DNA of 7,635 nucleotides from Syntrophomonadaceae bacterium (GTDB lineage: Bacteria > Bacillota > Dethiobacteria > DTU022), in the NCBI GenBank assembly GCA_007129055.1, contig SKWE01000081.1:1-7635 (forward strand). The letters are read 5' to 3'. This document shows positions 1-6,073 of the stretch, piece by piece; the stretch's first letter is position 1; every line of letters begins with the position of its first letter. The notes below the pieces were generated by a model, which was given only the letters and a program-made list of their open reading frames with translations, was not told the origin of the DNA and searched no databases. A program made the translations under genes and the position numbers.

Positions 1-140
1 CCTTCGCGCTCAAGTATATAGGCATCGTATACTGTAGCCACCAGGAGAATTTCCCTGACCTTGAACGGCATCAGGTCATGAAAAATGGAGAGGTTAGATT
101 TTTGGGGCACAAAAAGCCCTTCATATTTTTCTAAATCCAT
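1..140 (-). CDS. PEP/pyruvate-binding (PEP synthase-like) protein, N-terminal fragment
   Basis: This is the 5' end of a minus-strand gene. The ATG is at 138-140 and the reading frame is open to the left edge, giving 46 complete codons. The visible protein begins MDLEKYEGLFVPQK and continues with HDLMPFKVREILLVATVYDA followed by YILEREG. That second stretch resembles the receiver-like head found on a group of long proteins with PEP/pyruvate-binding (pyruvate phosphate dikinase-type) domains. The assignment rests on recognising this head, because no catalytic domain lies inside the window. A purine-rich AGGGTGG just upstream of the ATG can serve as ribosome binding site. The gene is divergent from gdhA. 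If the call is right, the full protein would interconvert pyruvate and PEP or be a regulatory relative. It could also be another protein carrying this pseudo-receiver head. Confidence 0.6.
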   Translation of the reverse strand, partial: MDLEKYEGLFVPQKSNLSIFHDLMPFKVREILLVATVYDAYILERE

Positions 141-157
141 ATTGCCACCCTGTCTTC

Positions 158-163
158 ATTATA
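158..163 (-). promoter_or_regulatory. Candidate -10 box for the leftward PEP/pyruvate-binding gene
   Basis: On the minus strand this reads TATAAT, a perfect -10 hexamer 17 bases ahead of the ATG at 138-140. The region 16-18 bases upstream of it has no convincing -35 (best is CTGCAT at 181-186). The leader would be only about 10 bases plus the ribosome binding site. It is plausible by position but weak as evidence. The box is inside the left copy of an 11-base direct repeat (157-167). Confidence 0.3.
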
Positions 164-196
164 TGGTCATACTTTCATAAATGCAGTAATTTTTTC

Positions 197-225
197 TTGA
201 CTTCTACTATTCTATAATACATTAT
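197..225 (+). promoter_or_regulatory. Candidate sigma70 promoter for gdhA
   Basis: TTGACT at 197-202 matches the -35 consensus at five of six positions. It is followed after 17 bases by CATTAT at 220-225, which matches the -10 consensus at four of six. Transcription would start near 232 and leave a leader of about 90 bases. A perfect TATAAT at 213-218 is an alternative -10, but it is too close to TTGACT and has only a T-run where its own -35 should be. Which of the two is used cannot be decided by reading. Confidence 0.4.
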
Positions 226-253
226 ATGATTTGTGGGGATTATTTATCCATTT

Positions 254-274
254 AGCGATTAATTTTTAACCGCT
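254..274. repeat. Imperfect inverted repeat in the gdhA leader, operator-like
   Basis: The arms AGCGATTAA (254-262) and TTAACCGCT (266-274) are complementary at eight of nine positions, around a TTT centre. The repeat is downstream of the candidate gdhA promoter and about 46 bases before the start codon. It could be a DNA operator for a dimeric regulator or a small RNA hairpin. There is no U-run after it, so it is not a terminator. The rest of 141-320 is AT-rich and holds nothing else recognisable apart from the repeats and promoters listed here. Confidence 0.4.
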
Positions 275-320
275 TCATTACATCATTAGCTTTAGCATAA
301 CAAATATAAAGGAGTATGAG

Positions 321-1682
321 ATGAGCTATCTAAAAGAGGTAATTGCAAAAACTGAAGAAAAGAACCCTTCACAACCGGAGTTTATCCAGGCAGTTGAAGA
401 GGTTATGCTTTCCCTTGAATCTACAGTTGATAAGCACCCGGAGTTTGTTGCAGCAGGCATCTATGAAAGAATCGTTGAGCCGGACAGGCAGATAATTTTC
501 AGGGTCCCATGGGTTGATGATTCAGGCAGGGTGCAGGTAAACAGGGGCTTCAGGATCCAGTTTAACAACGCTATCGGCCCGTACAAGGGCGGCCTTAGAT
601 TTCACCCTTCTGTAAACCTGGGAATTATTAAATTCCTTGGCTTCGAACAGGTTTTCAAAAACTCCCTTACCACCCTTCCCATGGGCGGCGCTAAAGGCGG
701 CAGTGATTTTGATCCAAAAGGAAAGAGCAACAGCGAAGTGATGAGATTTTGCCAGGCCTTTATGCGTGAGCTATACCGGCACATCGGGCCTGAAACCGAC
801 GTGCCCGCAGGAGATATCGGGGTTGGTGGAAGGGAAATCGGCTATTTATACGGATATTACAAGTTGATTCGCAATGAACATACGGGCGTGCTTACCGGCA
901 AGGGCCTTGAATACGGCGGCAGCCTGATCAGGCCTGAAGCTACCGGTTATGGGGCTGTTTATTTTGCAGCAGAAATGCTGGCAACAAGGAATGACTCCTT
1001 AGCAGGCAAAACGGCAGCCGTTTCAGGGTCCGGAAATGTTGCCCAGTATACGACGGAAAAAGTAATTCAAATGGGCGGTAAAAACATATCCTTCTCAGAC
1101 AGTTCAGGCACCATCATTGATCCTGAAGGAATTGACATGGAAAAACTGGAATACGTGATGGACCTTAAGAATAACCGCAGGGAAAGAATCAAAGAATATG
1201 CAGAAAAATACCCGGGTTCACAGTATTATGATGGAAAATCAGTTTGGGAAGTTATCAAGGACCAATCAATAAAAGTCGACATTGCCTTCCCCAGCGCAAC
1301 CCAAAATGAAATAACCGAAGACCAGGCTATCGCCCTGGTTAAGAATGGCTGTTTCTGCGTTTCCGAAGGGGCAAATATGCCAACCACTCCCGAAGGCGTA
1401 GATGTATTCCTGGATAGCAATGTGCTTTACGGGCCCGGCAAGGCAGCAAACGCGGGCGGCGTATCGGTATCCGGGCTTGAAATGAGCCAAAACAGCATGA
1501 AACTTTTGTGGGAAAAAGAGGAAGTTGATAACCGCCTGCAGATCATCATGAAAAATATTCATAACGAATGCCAGGGCGCCGCGGAAGCATATGGTTTCCA
1601 GCGCTGCAACTATATATGCGGTTCAAATATAGCAGGTTTCCTTAAAGTAGCCAGGACTATGCTTGCCTACGGTGTGATTTAA
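321..1682 (+). CDS. gdhA: NADP-type glutamate dehydrogenase
   Basis: A complete 453-residue protein, the usual length for the hexameric bacterial enzyme. It catalyses reductive amination of 2-oxoglutarate with ammonium to glutamate in the cytoplasm, an entry point for nitrogen assimilation. The substrate domain shows PYKGGLRFHP (87-96), FEQVFKNSLTTLPMGG (108-123) and the catalytic Lys125 in GGAKGGSDFDP, with Asp165 in PAGDIGVGG. The nucleotide domain carries SGSGNVAQ (235-242) and SDSSGT (259-264). These match the E. coli NADP enzyme rather than the AGFGNVA form of the NAD-dependent Clostridium symbiosum enzyme, so NADP is inferred. The C-terminal motifs GANMPTT (350-356) and GPGKAANAGGV (371-381) are intact. 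AAAGGAG at 308-314 lies six bases before the ATG and fixes the start. No truncation or odd residue is seen. It appears to be a single-gene transcript ending at the hairpin at 1708-1745. Confidence 0.97.
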   Translation: MSYLKEVIAKTEEKNPSQPEFIQAVEEVMLSLESTVDKHPEFVAAGIYERIVEPDRQIIFRVPWVDDSGRVQVNRGFRIQFNNAIGPYKGGLRFHPSVNLGIIKFLGFEQVFKNSLTTLPMGGAKGGSDFDPKGKSNSEVMRFCQAFMRELYRHIGPETDVPAGDIGVGGREIGYLYGYYKLIRNEHTGVLTGKGLEYGGSLIRPEATGYGAVYFAAEMLATRNDSLAGKTAAVSGSGNVAQYTTEKVIQMGGKNISFSDSSGTIIDPEGIDMEKLEYVMDLKNNRRERIKEYAEKYPGSQYYDGKSVWEVIKDQSIKVDIAFPSATQNEITEDQAIALVKNGCFCVSEGANMPTTPEGVDVFLDSNVLYGPGKAANAGGVSVSGLEMSQNSMKLLWEKEEVDNRLQIIMKNIHNECQGAAEAYGFQRCNYICGSNIAGFLKVARTMLAYGVI

Positions 1683-1707
1683 AGCTGGCAGCAGTTATAA
1701 GCAGTTT

Positions 1708-1745
1708 AATCAAGCCCTGTTCGTTTCCAGGGATAGGGCTTGATT
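1708..1745. terminator. Terminator hairpin between convergent gdhA and the response regulator gene
   Basis: AATCAAGCCCT (1708-1718) and AGGGCTTGATT (1735-1745) form a perfect 11-base-pair stem around a 16-base loop. On the plus strand it is followed by TTTATA, a short U-rich tail that fits intrinsic termination of gdhA. It begins 26 bases after the gdhA stop and ends 16 bases before the stop of the leftward regulator gene, so it may serve both directions. The minus-strand tail is less U-rich. A smaller alternative stem, CCCTG/CAGGG (1715-1719 with 1728-1732), overlaps the main one. Confidence 0.75.
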
Positions 1746-1760
1746 TTATATAAAAGCAAA

Positions 1761-3131
1761 CTATCTATTCAGCTTATCCCGTAATGTTTTCCGGTCAATA
1801 GCAAGCAGTTCCGCGGCCTTGCTTTTATTACCGTTAAATTTCGCCAGCACTTCCTTGATGTAGTCTTTTTCAACTTCCTGCAGGGTTTTATCCAACCTTT
1901 TATCTTCAGCCAAATTATAGCGCAGGAAATAAGGCAGGTCAGCAACTTCGATTAATTCTCCCGGCAAATTACCGGCAAGCTCACGCATTAATATTTGCAG
2001 CTCTGTCACATTGCCTTTCCAGGCATGCTGAAGCAAAACCTTTGAAGCACGTTCAGAAAACCCGGGCACAGCGCCTTGACCTTTTTCCAGGCAGGTTTTA
2101 GACAAATAATGCCTGCAAAGCAGCAATATATCATTTTCCCTTTCACGAAGCGGAGGCAGGTTAAGACTTGTCATGTTCAGGCGGAAGAACAAATCTTCCC
2201 GGAAGTGGCCTTTTCCGGCCAGTTCAAGCAAATCCCCGGAGGTTGAAGCAATTATCCTGCATGAGGCTCTCCTGGTTCTATTATCACCAACAGGAGTAAA
2301 CTCTCCGCTGGTAAGAACTGATAATAGCTTTACCTGAACTGCAAGGGAGGTTTCGCTTATTTCTTTAAGATATACAGTGCCCTCACCGGCCAAATCCAAA
2401 AGTCCGTCCCTGACTATTTTCTCTGACCCGGCAGTCTCTTTACTTTTACTTTTTGATTTCTTCCCATCAGATAAAAGATAGCCAAATATTTCACTTTCCA
2501 TTTTACTTTCCGGTATTTCCCGGCAGTTAACTATGATAAAGGGGTTCCCTTGCTTTTCGCCCTCATAATGAATAATTCTGGCAGCAAGCTCTTTGCCCGT
2601 GCCTCTTTCACCTGAAATCAATACCGGATGGCTGTTGGAGGCAGCTTTTTTTATAGTGCTGATGACCCTGGTCATGCTTTCGGATTCACCAAGCAGGCCG
2701 TACTGCTTCGCCAGGTCCCTGGTAGGGCTCGCCTTGTATGCAATCCGGTTGCTTAGTTTCTCAATTGAATTTTCAATAGCCTGTTCAAGCTCTTCATCGG
2801 TAAAAGGTTTTGCCAGGTATTCTTCCGCACCTGCTTTAATTGCCTCTACGGCGCCTTCAACTGAGGCATACCCGGTGATCATCATAACTTCTGTTTCCCG
2901 GTAGTTATCCCTTACATGCCGAATCAAATCCAGCCCCCCGACAAAGGGCATGTGGTAGTCGGTGATAACCAGGTCTATATGATTGTCTTCCAATATTTTT
3001 ATTGCTTCCTCGGCGCTCTCACAAGAATAAACTTCAAAACCCATAAATTCAATACTGCGGTGAAGAACCTCCAGCGTTTCCGGTGAATCATCAACAACAA
3101 GAATGATTTCTTCACGGGTTTTCTTAGCCAT
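1761..3131 (-). CDS. NtrC-architecture response regulator with a degenerate AAA+ domain
   Basis: 456 residues in receiver, AAA+ and Fis-type helix-turn-helix order. The receiver (about 8-122) has the full phosphorylation set: Asp14, Asp15, phospho-acceptor Asp58 in VITDYHMP, Thr86 and Lys108. The AAA+ domain (about 146-390) keeps Walker A, GERGTGKE at 174-181, and the arginines of FREDLFFRL (310-318). It lacks GAFTGA: after EIFG (214-217) comes a longer stretch with KKSKSKSK (224-231). Walker B reads GTVYLKEI (251-258) with Lys256 for the usual Asp. Sensor I reads ASTSGDL and the sensor II motif is GNVTE instead of GNVRE. The C-terminal helix-turn-helix, NGNKSKAAELLAIDRKTLRDKL (433-454 in part), is typical. 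The ATG overlaps the end of the kinase gene by 8 bases, and AGAGGAG lies inside the kinase's last codons, so translation is probably coupled. Inference: a phosphorylation-controlled DNA-binding regulator that no longer activates sigma54 polymerase. Its target is unknown. Confidence 0.92.
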   Translation of the reverse strand: MAKKTREEIILVVDDSPETLEVLHRSIEFMGFEVYSCESAEEAIKILEDNHIDLVITDYHMPFVGGLDLIRHVRDNYRETEVMMITGYASVEGAVEAIKAGAEEYLAKPFTDEELEQAIENSIEKLSNRIAYKASPTRDLAKQYGLLGESESMTRVISTIKKAASNSHPVLISGERGTGKELAARIIHYEGEKQGNPFIIVNCREIPESKMESEIFGYLLSDGKKSKSKSKETAGSEKIVRDGLLDLAGEGTVYLKEISETSLAVQVKLLSVLTSGEFTPVGDNRTRRASCRIIASTSGDLLELAGKGHFREDLFFRLNMTSLNLPPLRERENDILLLCRHYLSKTCLEKGQGAVPGFSERASKVLLQHAWKGNVTELQILMRELAGNLPGELIEVADLPYFLRYNLAEDKRLDKTLQEVEKDYIKEVLAKFNGNKSKAAELLAIDRKTLRDKLNR

Positions 3132-4806
3132 TTTTTTTCTCCTCTTTTACTGGCAGTTTTACGGTAAAAACCGTACCTTTCCCTGGCTCGCTTTTTACAT
3201 CTATTGTACCATGATGTGATTGAACAATGCCCAGGGCAACCGGCAAGCCGAGCCCTGCTCCTTCATTAACACCCTTGGTGGTGTAAAAAGGGATAAAAAT
3301 TTTATTAATTTGCTCCTCATCCATTCCAACACCTGTGTCTTCAACTATCACATTGACTGCATTGATTAGGCTTTTTGTTTTGATGGTAAGTGTGCCTCCG
3401 TCAGGCATAGCCTGGATTGCGTTTACCACCAAATTAACCATTACCTGGTTGAGCTGCGATGGATCAATTTCGATCAGCGGCAGATCATCTTCAAACTCTT
3501 TATGCAGAATGATATTACTTTTCTTTAGCCGGGTTTCCAGCAGGTAGAGCCCATCATCAATTCGCTCATTAATGTTAAACATTTTTTTCTCCGGCTCAGC
3601 CTGCCTGCTGAACAACATCAGTTTGCGAATAATCTCCCTTCCATGCAGGGACGCCTTGATGATCTTATCAATATCCTTTTCGACGCCTTGATCAATGCTG
3701 CCGCTTTTCTTTATCAACTGGGCAAATCCCAGTATTCCGTTTAGCGGTTCATTTAGTTCATGGGCAACGCCAGCGGTAAGCTGCCCAACCGTAACCAGCC
3801 GGTCAGCATGTAGAAGCTGCTGCTGAAGCCTTTCTCTCTCTTCTTCAAAGTGTTTCCGCTCTGCAACATGGCCAAGTTCGCCCGCGATAGCTTCCAACAT
3901 TGATTCTTCTTCCTTTAAAAATGGTGATTTACTAATGCTGTCCAGTTTGCTGGTATAGCTTACCTCAACATGGCCTTTCACTTCATTTCCTGCCATGATA
4001 TCTGCTTTCAACGAATATGTGGGGGTTTCATAGTTTTTACTTGCAAACTCCCTGTTGGCATATACAATTTTACAGCAAGCTGAGTCCGGATGTAAAAAGC
4101 CCGGTGGGATTATTTCAGCTGCCCCGGCCAGGACATCATCAAGGGATTTGCCAGGTTCCATTCCCAGCCTGGATATTTTGTAGATCGTTTTTAGTTCTTT
4201 AATTCTCTCCCCCAAAAGAAATTTAGCCCGCCTGTGAGTCCTTGAAAAACCAATAATATCGGCTATATAATGCAGCAGCTCCATTTCGTTTACAGCAATA
4301 ACTGTTTTGTGATGCCAGCCTAAAGAGATCACGCCTACTACCTGTTCTTGTTGTTTAATTTTTAGGATTAATATAGTGGAATAGGCTGAAGATAGTTCAA
4401 GATCTCTCGTATCGGAAAAGTAAACATCTCCATTAGCAAGTAAATGATCACCATCAGCAATCATGCCCGTAAACGTGGCAGCTTCCAGCTGTTCTAATGT
4501 GAGGCCAATAGGTTTAATAGCTTCATGCCCGGGAATAATATCAGTGAGATTATCATAAGAAACAAAGTTGGCGGCAATTTTACCATGATCGTTTTCATCT
4601 AAACAATAAGTGAACCTGTAGTAACTTTCTGCATCGTCAGACAGGTAGTTCAAGCATTTTGCTTTCAAAAAAGGAAGCAGCAAATCGGCCGCTTCCCTAA
4701 AGTAATCGCTATTAAACCTGCCCTTATCTGCAAGGCCAATTAATTTAAGGGAAAGATCATGAAAATCTTTTAAACTGGAGCTAAAGGAACCGGATTCTTC
4801 TTTCAC
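3124..4806 (-). CDS. Soluble sensor histidine kinase, partner of the adjacent response regulator
   Basis: About 560 residues from the chosen GTG start. No membrane segment is seen, so it is probably cytoplasmic. Residues about 1-195 and 205-318 look like two GAF-type sensory regions, the second of a kind seen in other bacterial kinases (IYKISRLGMEPGKSLDDVL). A Glu/Gln-rich coiled linker leads to the HisKA domain with phospho-acceptor His349 in GVAHELNEPLNGIL. The ATPase domain has the N box around Asn462 (VNLVVNAIQAMPDGG), the G1 box EDTGVGM (Asp490), the F box IFIPFYTTK and the G2 box GAGLGLP. All catalytic motifs are intact. The GTG at 4804-4806 was chosen because GAGGTG at 4811-4816 precedes it by four bases. 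An ATG at 4816-4818 and a TTG at 4867-4869 are in frame but lack a ribosome site. The stop overlaps the regulator's start, marking a cognate two-component operon. The ligand is unknown. Confidence 0.92.
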   Translation of the reverse strand: MKEESGSFSSSLKDFHDLSLKLIGLADKGRFNSDYFREAADLLLPFLKAKCLNYLSDDAESYYRFTYCLDENDHGKIAANFVSYDNLTDIIPGHEAIKPIGLTLEQLEAATFTGMIADGDHLLANGDVYFSDTRDLELSSAYSTILILKIKQQEQVVGVISLGWHHKTVIAVNEMELLHYIADIIGFSRTHRRAKFLLGERIKELKTIYKISRLGMEPGKSLDDVLAGAAEIIPPGFLHPDSACCKIVYANREFASKNYETPTYSLKADIMAGNEVKGHVEVSYTSKLDSISKSPFLKEEESMLEAIAGELGHVAERKHFEEERERLQQQLLHADRLVTVGQLTAGVAHELNEPLNGILGFAQLIKKSGSIDQGVEKDIDKIIKASLHGREIIRKLMLFSRQAEPEKKMFNINERIDDGLYLLETRLKKSNIILHKEFEDDLPLIEIDPSQLNQVMVNLVVNAIQAMPDGGTLTIKTKSLINAVNVIVEDTGVGMDEEQINKIFIPFYTTKGVNEGAGLGLPVALGIVQSHHGTIDVKSEPGKGTVFTVKLPVKEEKKNG

Positions 4807-4907
4807 CTTGCACCTCATTTTCCAGCAACTATTTTGATAAATAGCAACATCAAAAGGCACGTTTAACAAGTTGCAGCAGCGTTAACGATCATATCTCAAT
4901 TGCTAAA

Positions 4908-4937
4908 ATAATAACACGCTTTTCTGCTGAAGGGCAA
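4908..4937 (-). promoter_or_regulatory. Candidate extended -10 promoter of the two-component operon
   Basis: On the minus strand, TTGCCC (4932-4937) is followed after 18 bases by TATTAT (4908-4913). A TG one base upstream of the hexamer (4915-4916) makes an extended -10, which can offset a poor -35. Transcription would start near 4901, giving a leader of about 95 bases before the GTG at 4806. The leader holds a small palindrome CGTTAACG (4880-4887), a related CGTTTAAC (4860-4867) and a TTTTGAT/ATCAAAA inverted repeat (4832-4838 with 4849-4855). The position supports a transcript separate from the upstream membrane-protein gene. Confidence 0.45.
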
Positions 4938-4991
4938 GCAGGGTAGCTATAAGCGAAAAACAAAAGATTCTAATTGGGAAAATGGGGCCTA

Positions 4992-5001
4992 ACTGATCAG
5001 T
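4992..5001. repeat. Ten-base perfect palindrome downstream of the lipid kinase gene
   Basis: ACTGATCAGT lies 20 bases after the stop of the membrane-protein gene (5021) and about 55 bases upstream of the operon's candidate -35. It has no loop and no U-run, so it does not read as a terminator. It could be a small operator or chance. No clear terminator for the membrane-protein gene is seen in 4938-5020. Confidence 0.25.
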
Positions 5002-5020
5002 ATAGTTTGCAATAGTTGAT

Positions 5021-5803
5021 TTAGGTAAAAAGCGCAAGCAAATAGATCACAATCGTGGTGGCTATGGGAACCGTTAAGTCATCCAGGTTGGAAGGAGATA
5101 AAATTTCAATTATGGTTCCGGCAAAGGCAGTAATTGCAGAGTATAGAAACACTGTTTCAATCGACAGAACCTTCTGGTTCGCAGGGGTTAATATCCCAAA
5201 CAGGTAAAATGCCGTAAAGCATAGTAAAAAGGCGGAAACCAAAAAAACCAGGGACCCTTCAAGCGTCCTCTCTGTACCGGTATAAGCAATAGATATTTTT
5301 ATCCTGCCAAATTTTTTACCACCTATCGATGCCAACGTGTCACTGATAATCATGATTAAAATTCCACAGATCGGAAAATAGAGCTGTTTCGGGGCAAAAA
5401 GCACAAAAAGTGTAATCAGCAGGGTAATTGAGATGCTATAAAAAAGTGGGCCCTGTAATCGCCCAATTTTTTCTTCCGCTTCCTCTCCGATACATTCATA
5501 CAGCTCCTGCAGCTGTTTAACAGAGCTGTCCCTGGAGCTGAAATATACTGCAACCGTTAAAGTTCCCGCAATAAAGACAGCATAAAGCGGTAAAATAAAA
5601 TACGGAACTATCAGAACCACCAGTCCCGTAACCAGGTGCACTATTTTCCTGGCAACAAACTTGGAAACTAAGTTTTTCTTCTGCAGGTATACAGGTATAA
5701 GGATGGTAATTAAAATATAGCCGTAAGCTATACCAACAAGGATTAGATCATAAAAGAAATCGGAAAGGCTGTAGTTTTCTATAATCCCAATTAGAGTTTG
5801 CAT
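5021..5803 (-). CDS. Dolichol/phytol kinase-family membrane protein (CTP-dependent lipid kinase-like)
   Basis: A complete 260-residue integral membrane protein with about seven or eight hydrophobic segments (near 17-38, 57-88 as a pair, 119-137, 142-158, 184-205, 216-235 and 243-259). It carries the family signature in order: RKIVH (52-56), SDTLASIGGKKFGR (154-167), ERTLEGS (178-184), then Glu233 and SPSNLDDLTVP (236-246). Known relatives (yeast Sec59 and Dgk1, plant VTE5) use CTP to phosphorylate an isoprenoid alcohol or diacylglycerol. Bacterial members are often labelled diacylglycerol/polyprenol kinase or phosphatidate cytidylyltransferase. The substrate here cannot be read from sequence. 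Recycling of a polyprenol or a prenyl-alcohol side chain is a reasonable guess. No other in-frame ATG, GTG or TTG lies between an upstream TAG and the ATG at 5801-5803, so the start is firm. The ribosome site is weak: GGAAGA sits too far upstream. Confidence 0.85.
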   Translation of the reverse strand: MQTLIGIIENYSLSDFFYDLILVGIAYGYILITILIPVYLQKKNLVSKFVARKIVHLVTGLVVLIVPYFILPLYAVFIAGTLTVAVYFSSRDSSVKQLQELYECIGEEAEEKIGRLQGPLFYSISITLLITLFVLFAPKQLYFPICGILIMIISDTLASIGGKKFGRIKISIAYTGTERTLEGSLVFLVSAFLLCFTAFYLFGILTPANQKVLSIETVFLYSAITAFAGTIIEILSPSNLDDLTVPIATTIVIYLLALFT

Positions 5804-5846
5804 AATTAATCTGCATGTCTTCCATCTCTTAGTATCAAACAGCTAA

Positions 5847-5875
5847 ATTGTATTGTTAAAAAAGTACACTGTCAA
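5847..5875 (-). promoter_or_regulatory. Near-consensus sigma70 promoter of the lipid kinase gene
   Basis: On the minus strand TTGACA (5870-5875) is a perfect -35. It is followed after exactly 17 bases by TACAAT (5847-5852), five of six to the -10 consensus. Transcription would start near 5840, about 37 bases before the ATG at 5803. This is the strongest promoter in the window, and it contrasts with the weak ribosome binding site of the gene it serves. Confidence 0.75.
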
Positions 5876-5878
5876 GCC

Positions 5879-5898
5879 TATTGCCACTTTATAGCCAC
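5879..5898. repeat. Tandem direct repeat abutting the -35 of the lipid kinase promoter
   Basis: TATTGCCAC (5879-5887) and TATAGCCAC (5890-5898) differ at one base and are offset by 11 bases, about one helical turn. They lie immediately upstream of TTGACA, the usual place for an activator that touches polymerase. No regulator gene for it is visible. Confidence 0.4.
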
Positions 5899-6073
5899 GG
5901 GGATAGTTCCTACCATAGTAATCTAAAACAGTAAGTACCTTTCTATCCTGTTTTCCCCTGGTTTTCCTTTTCAATTTCCCACCCACACCAACAGCAGGAT
6001 AGTCTTGCAAGCAAATAGAATTTAATAACAACCAACTGGAAGATGTAAAAAACCAGGAGTGGAGAAAAACCAG
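5899..6073. other. Intergenic leader region ahead of recC
   Basis: No gene is supported here. On the plus strand 5938-5980 is strongly pyrimidine-rich (37 of 43 bases). It contains a near-tandem pair, CCTGTTTTCC (5947-5956) and CCTGGTTTTCC (5957-5967). CCTGGTTTT (5957-5965) is a perfect complement of AAAACCAGG (6049-6057), which overlaps the purine-rich AGGAG just before recC. A further AAAACCAG ends at 6073, next to the start codon. The recC promoter is uncertain. TTGCCA (5881-5886) with GATAGT (5902-5907) has a short 15-base spacer, and TAGAAT (6016-6021) lacks a -35. Confidence 0.4.

Noticed and set aside
602..1562. Minus-strand frames of 60-98 codons inside gdhA
   Set aside because: They lie opposite a fully conserved enzyme and have no ribosome sites or recognisable products.
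1761..3131. The regulator gene as a pseudogene or frameshifted copy, suggested by the missing GAFTGA motif
   Set aside because: One continuous frame runs from receiver to helix-turn-helix, with intact phosphorylation and DNA-binding residues, a good ribosome site and coupling to the kinase gene.
2593..4202. Plus-strand frames of 61-103 codons opposite the regulator and kinase genes
   Set aside because: They are shadows of the minus-strand coding sequence. The hydrophobic look of some is typical of antisense translation.
5748..5825. Short 25-codon frame (ATG at 5823-5825) overlapping the lipid kinase start in another frame
   Set aside because: There is no properly spaced ribosome site and the length is easily reached by chance.
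5871..5886. Possible sigma54 promoter on the minus strand (TGGCAATAGGCTTGAC)
   Set aside because: The -24 GG is present but the -12 element reads GA, not the required GC, and the same bases form a much better sigma70 -35.
5843..6031. 62-codon minus-strand reading frame between the lipid kinase gene and recC
   Set aside because: It starts with TTG and no ribosome site, matches no family I know, and its 3' end contains the near-consensus promoter and the direct repeat of the lipid kinase gene. It is most likely a chance frame in a purine-rich strand.
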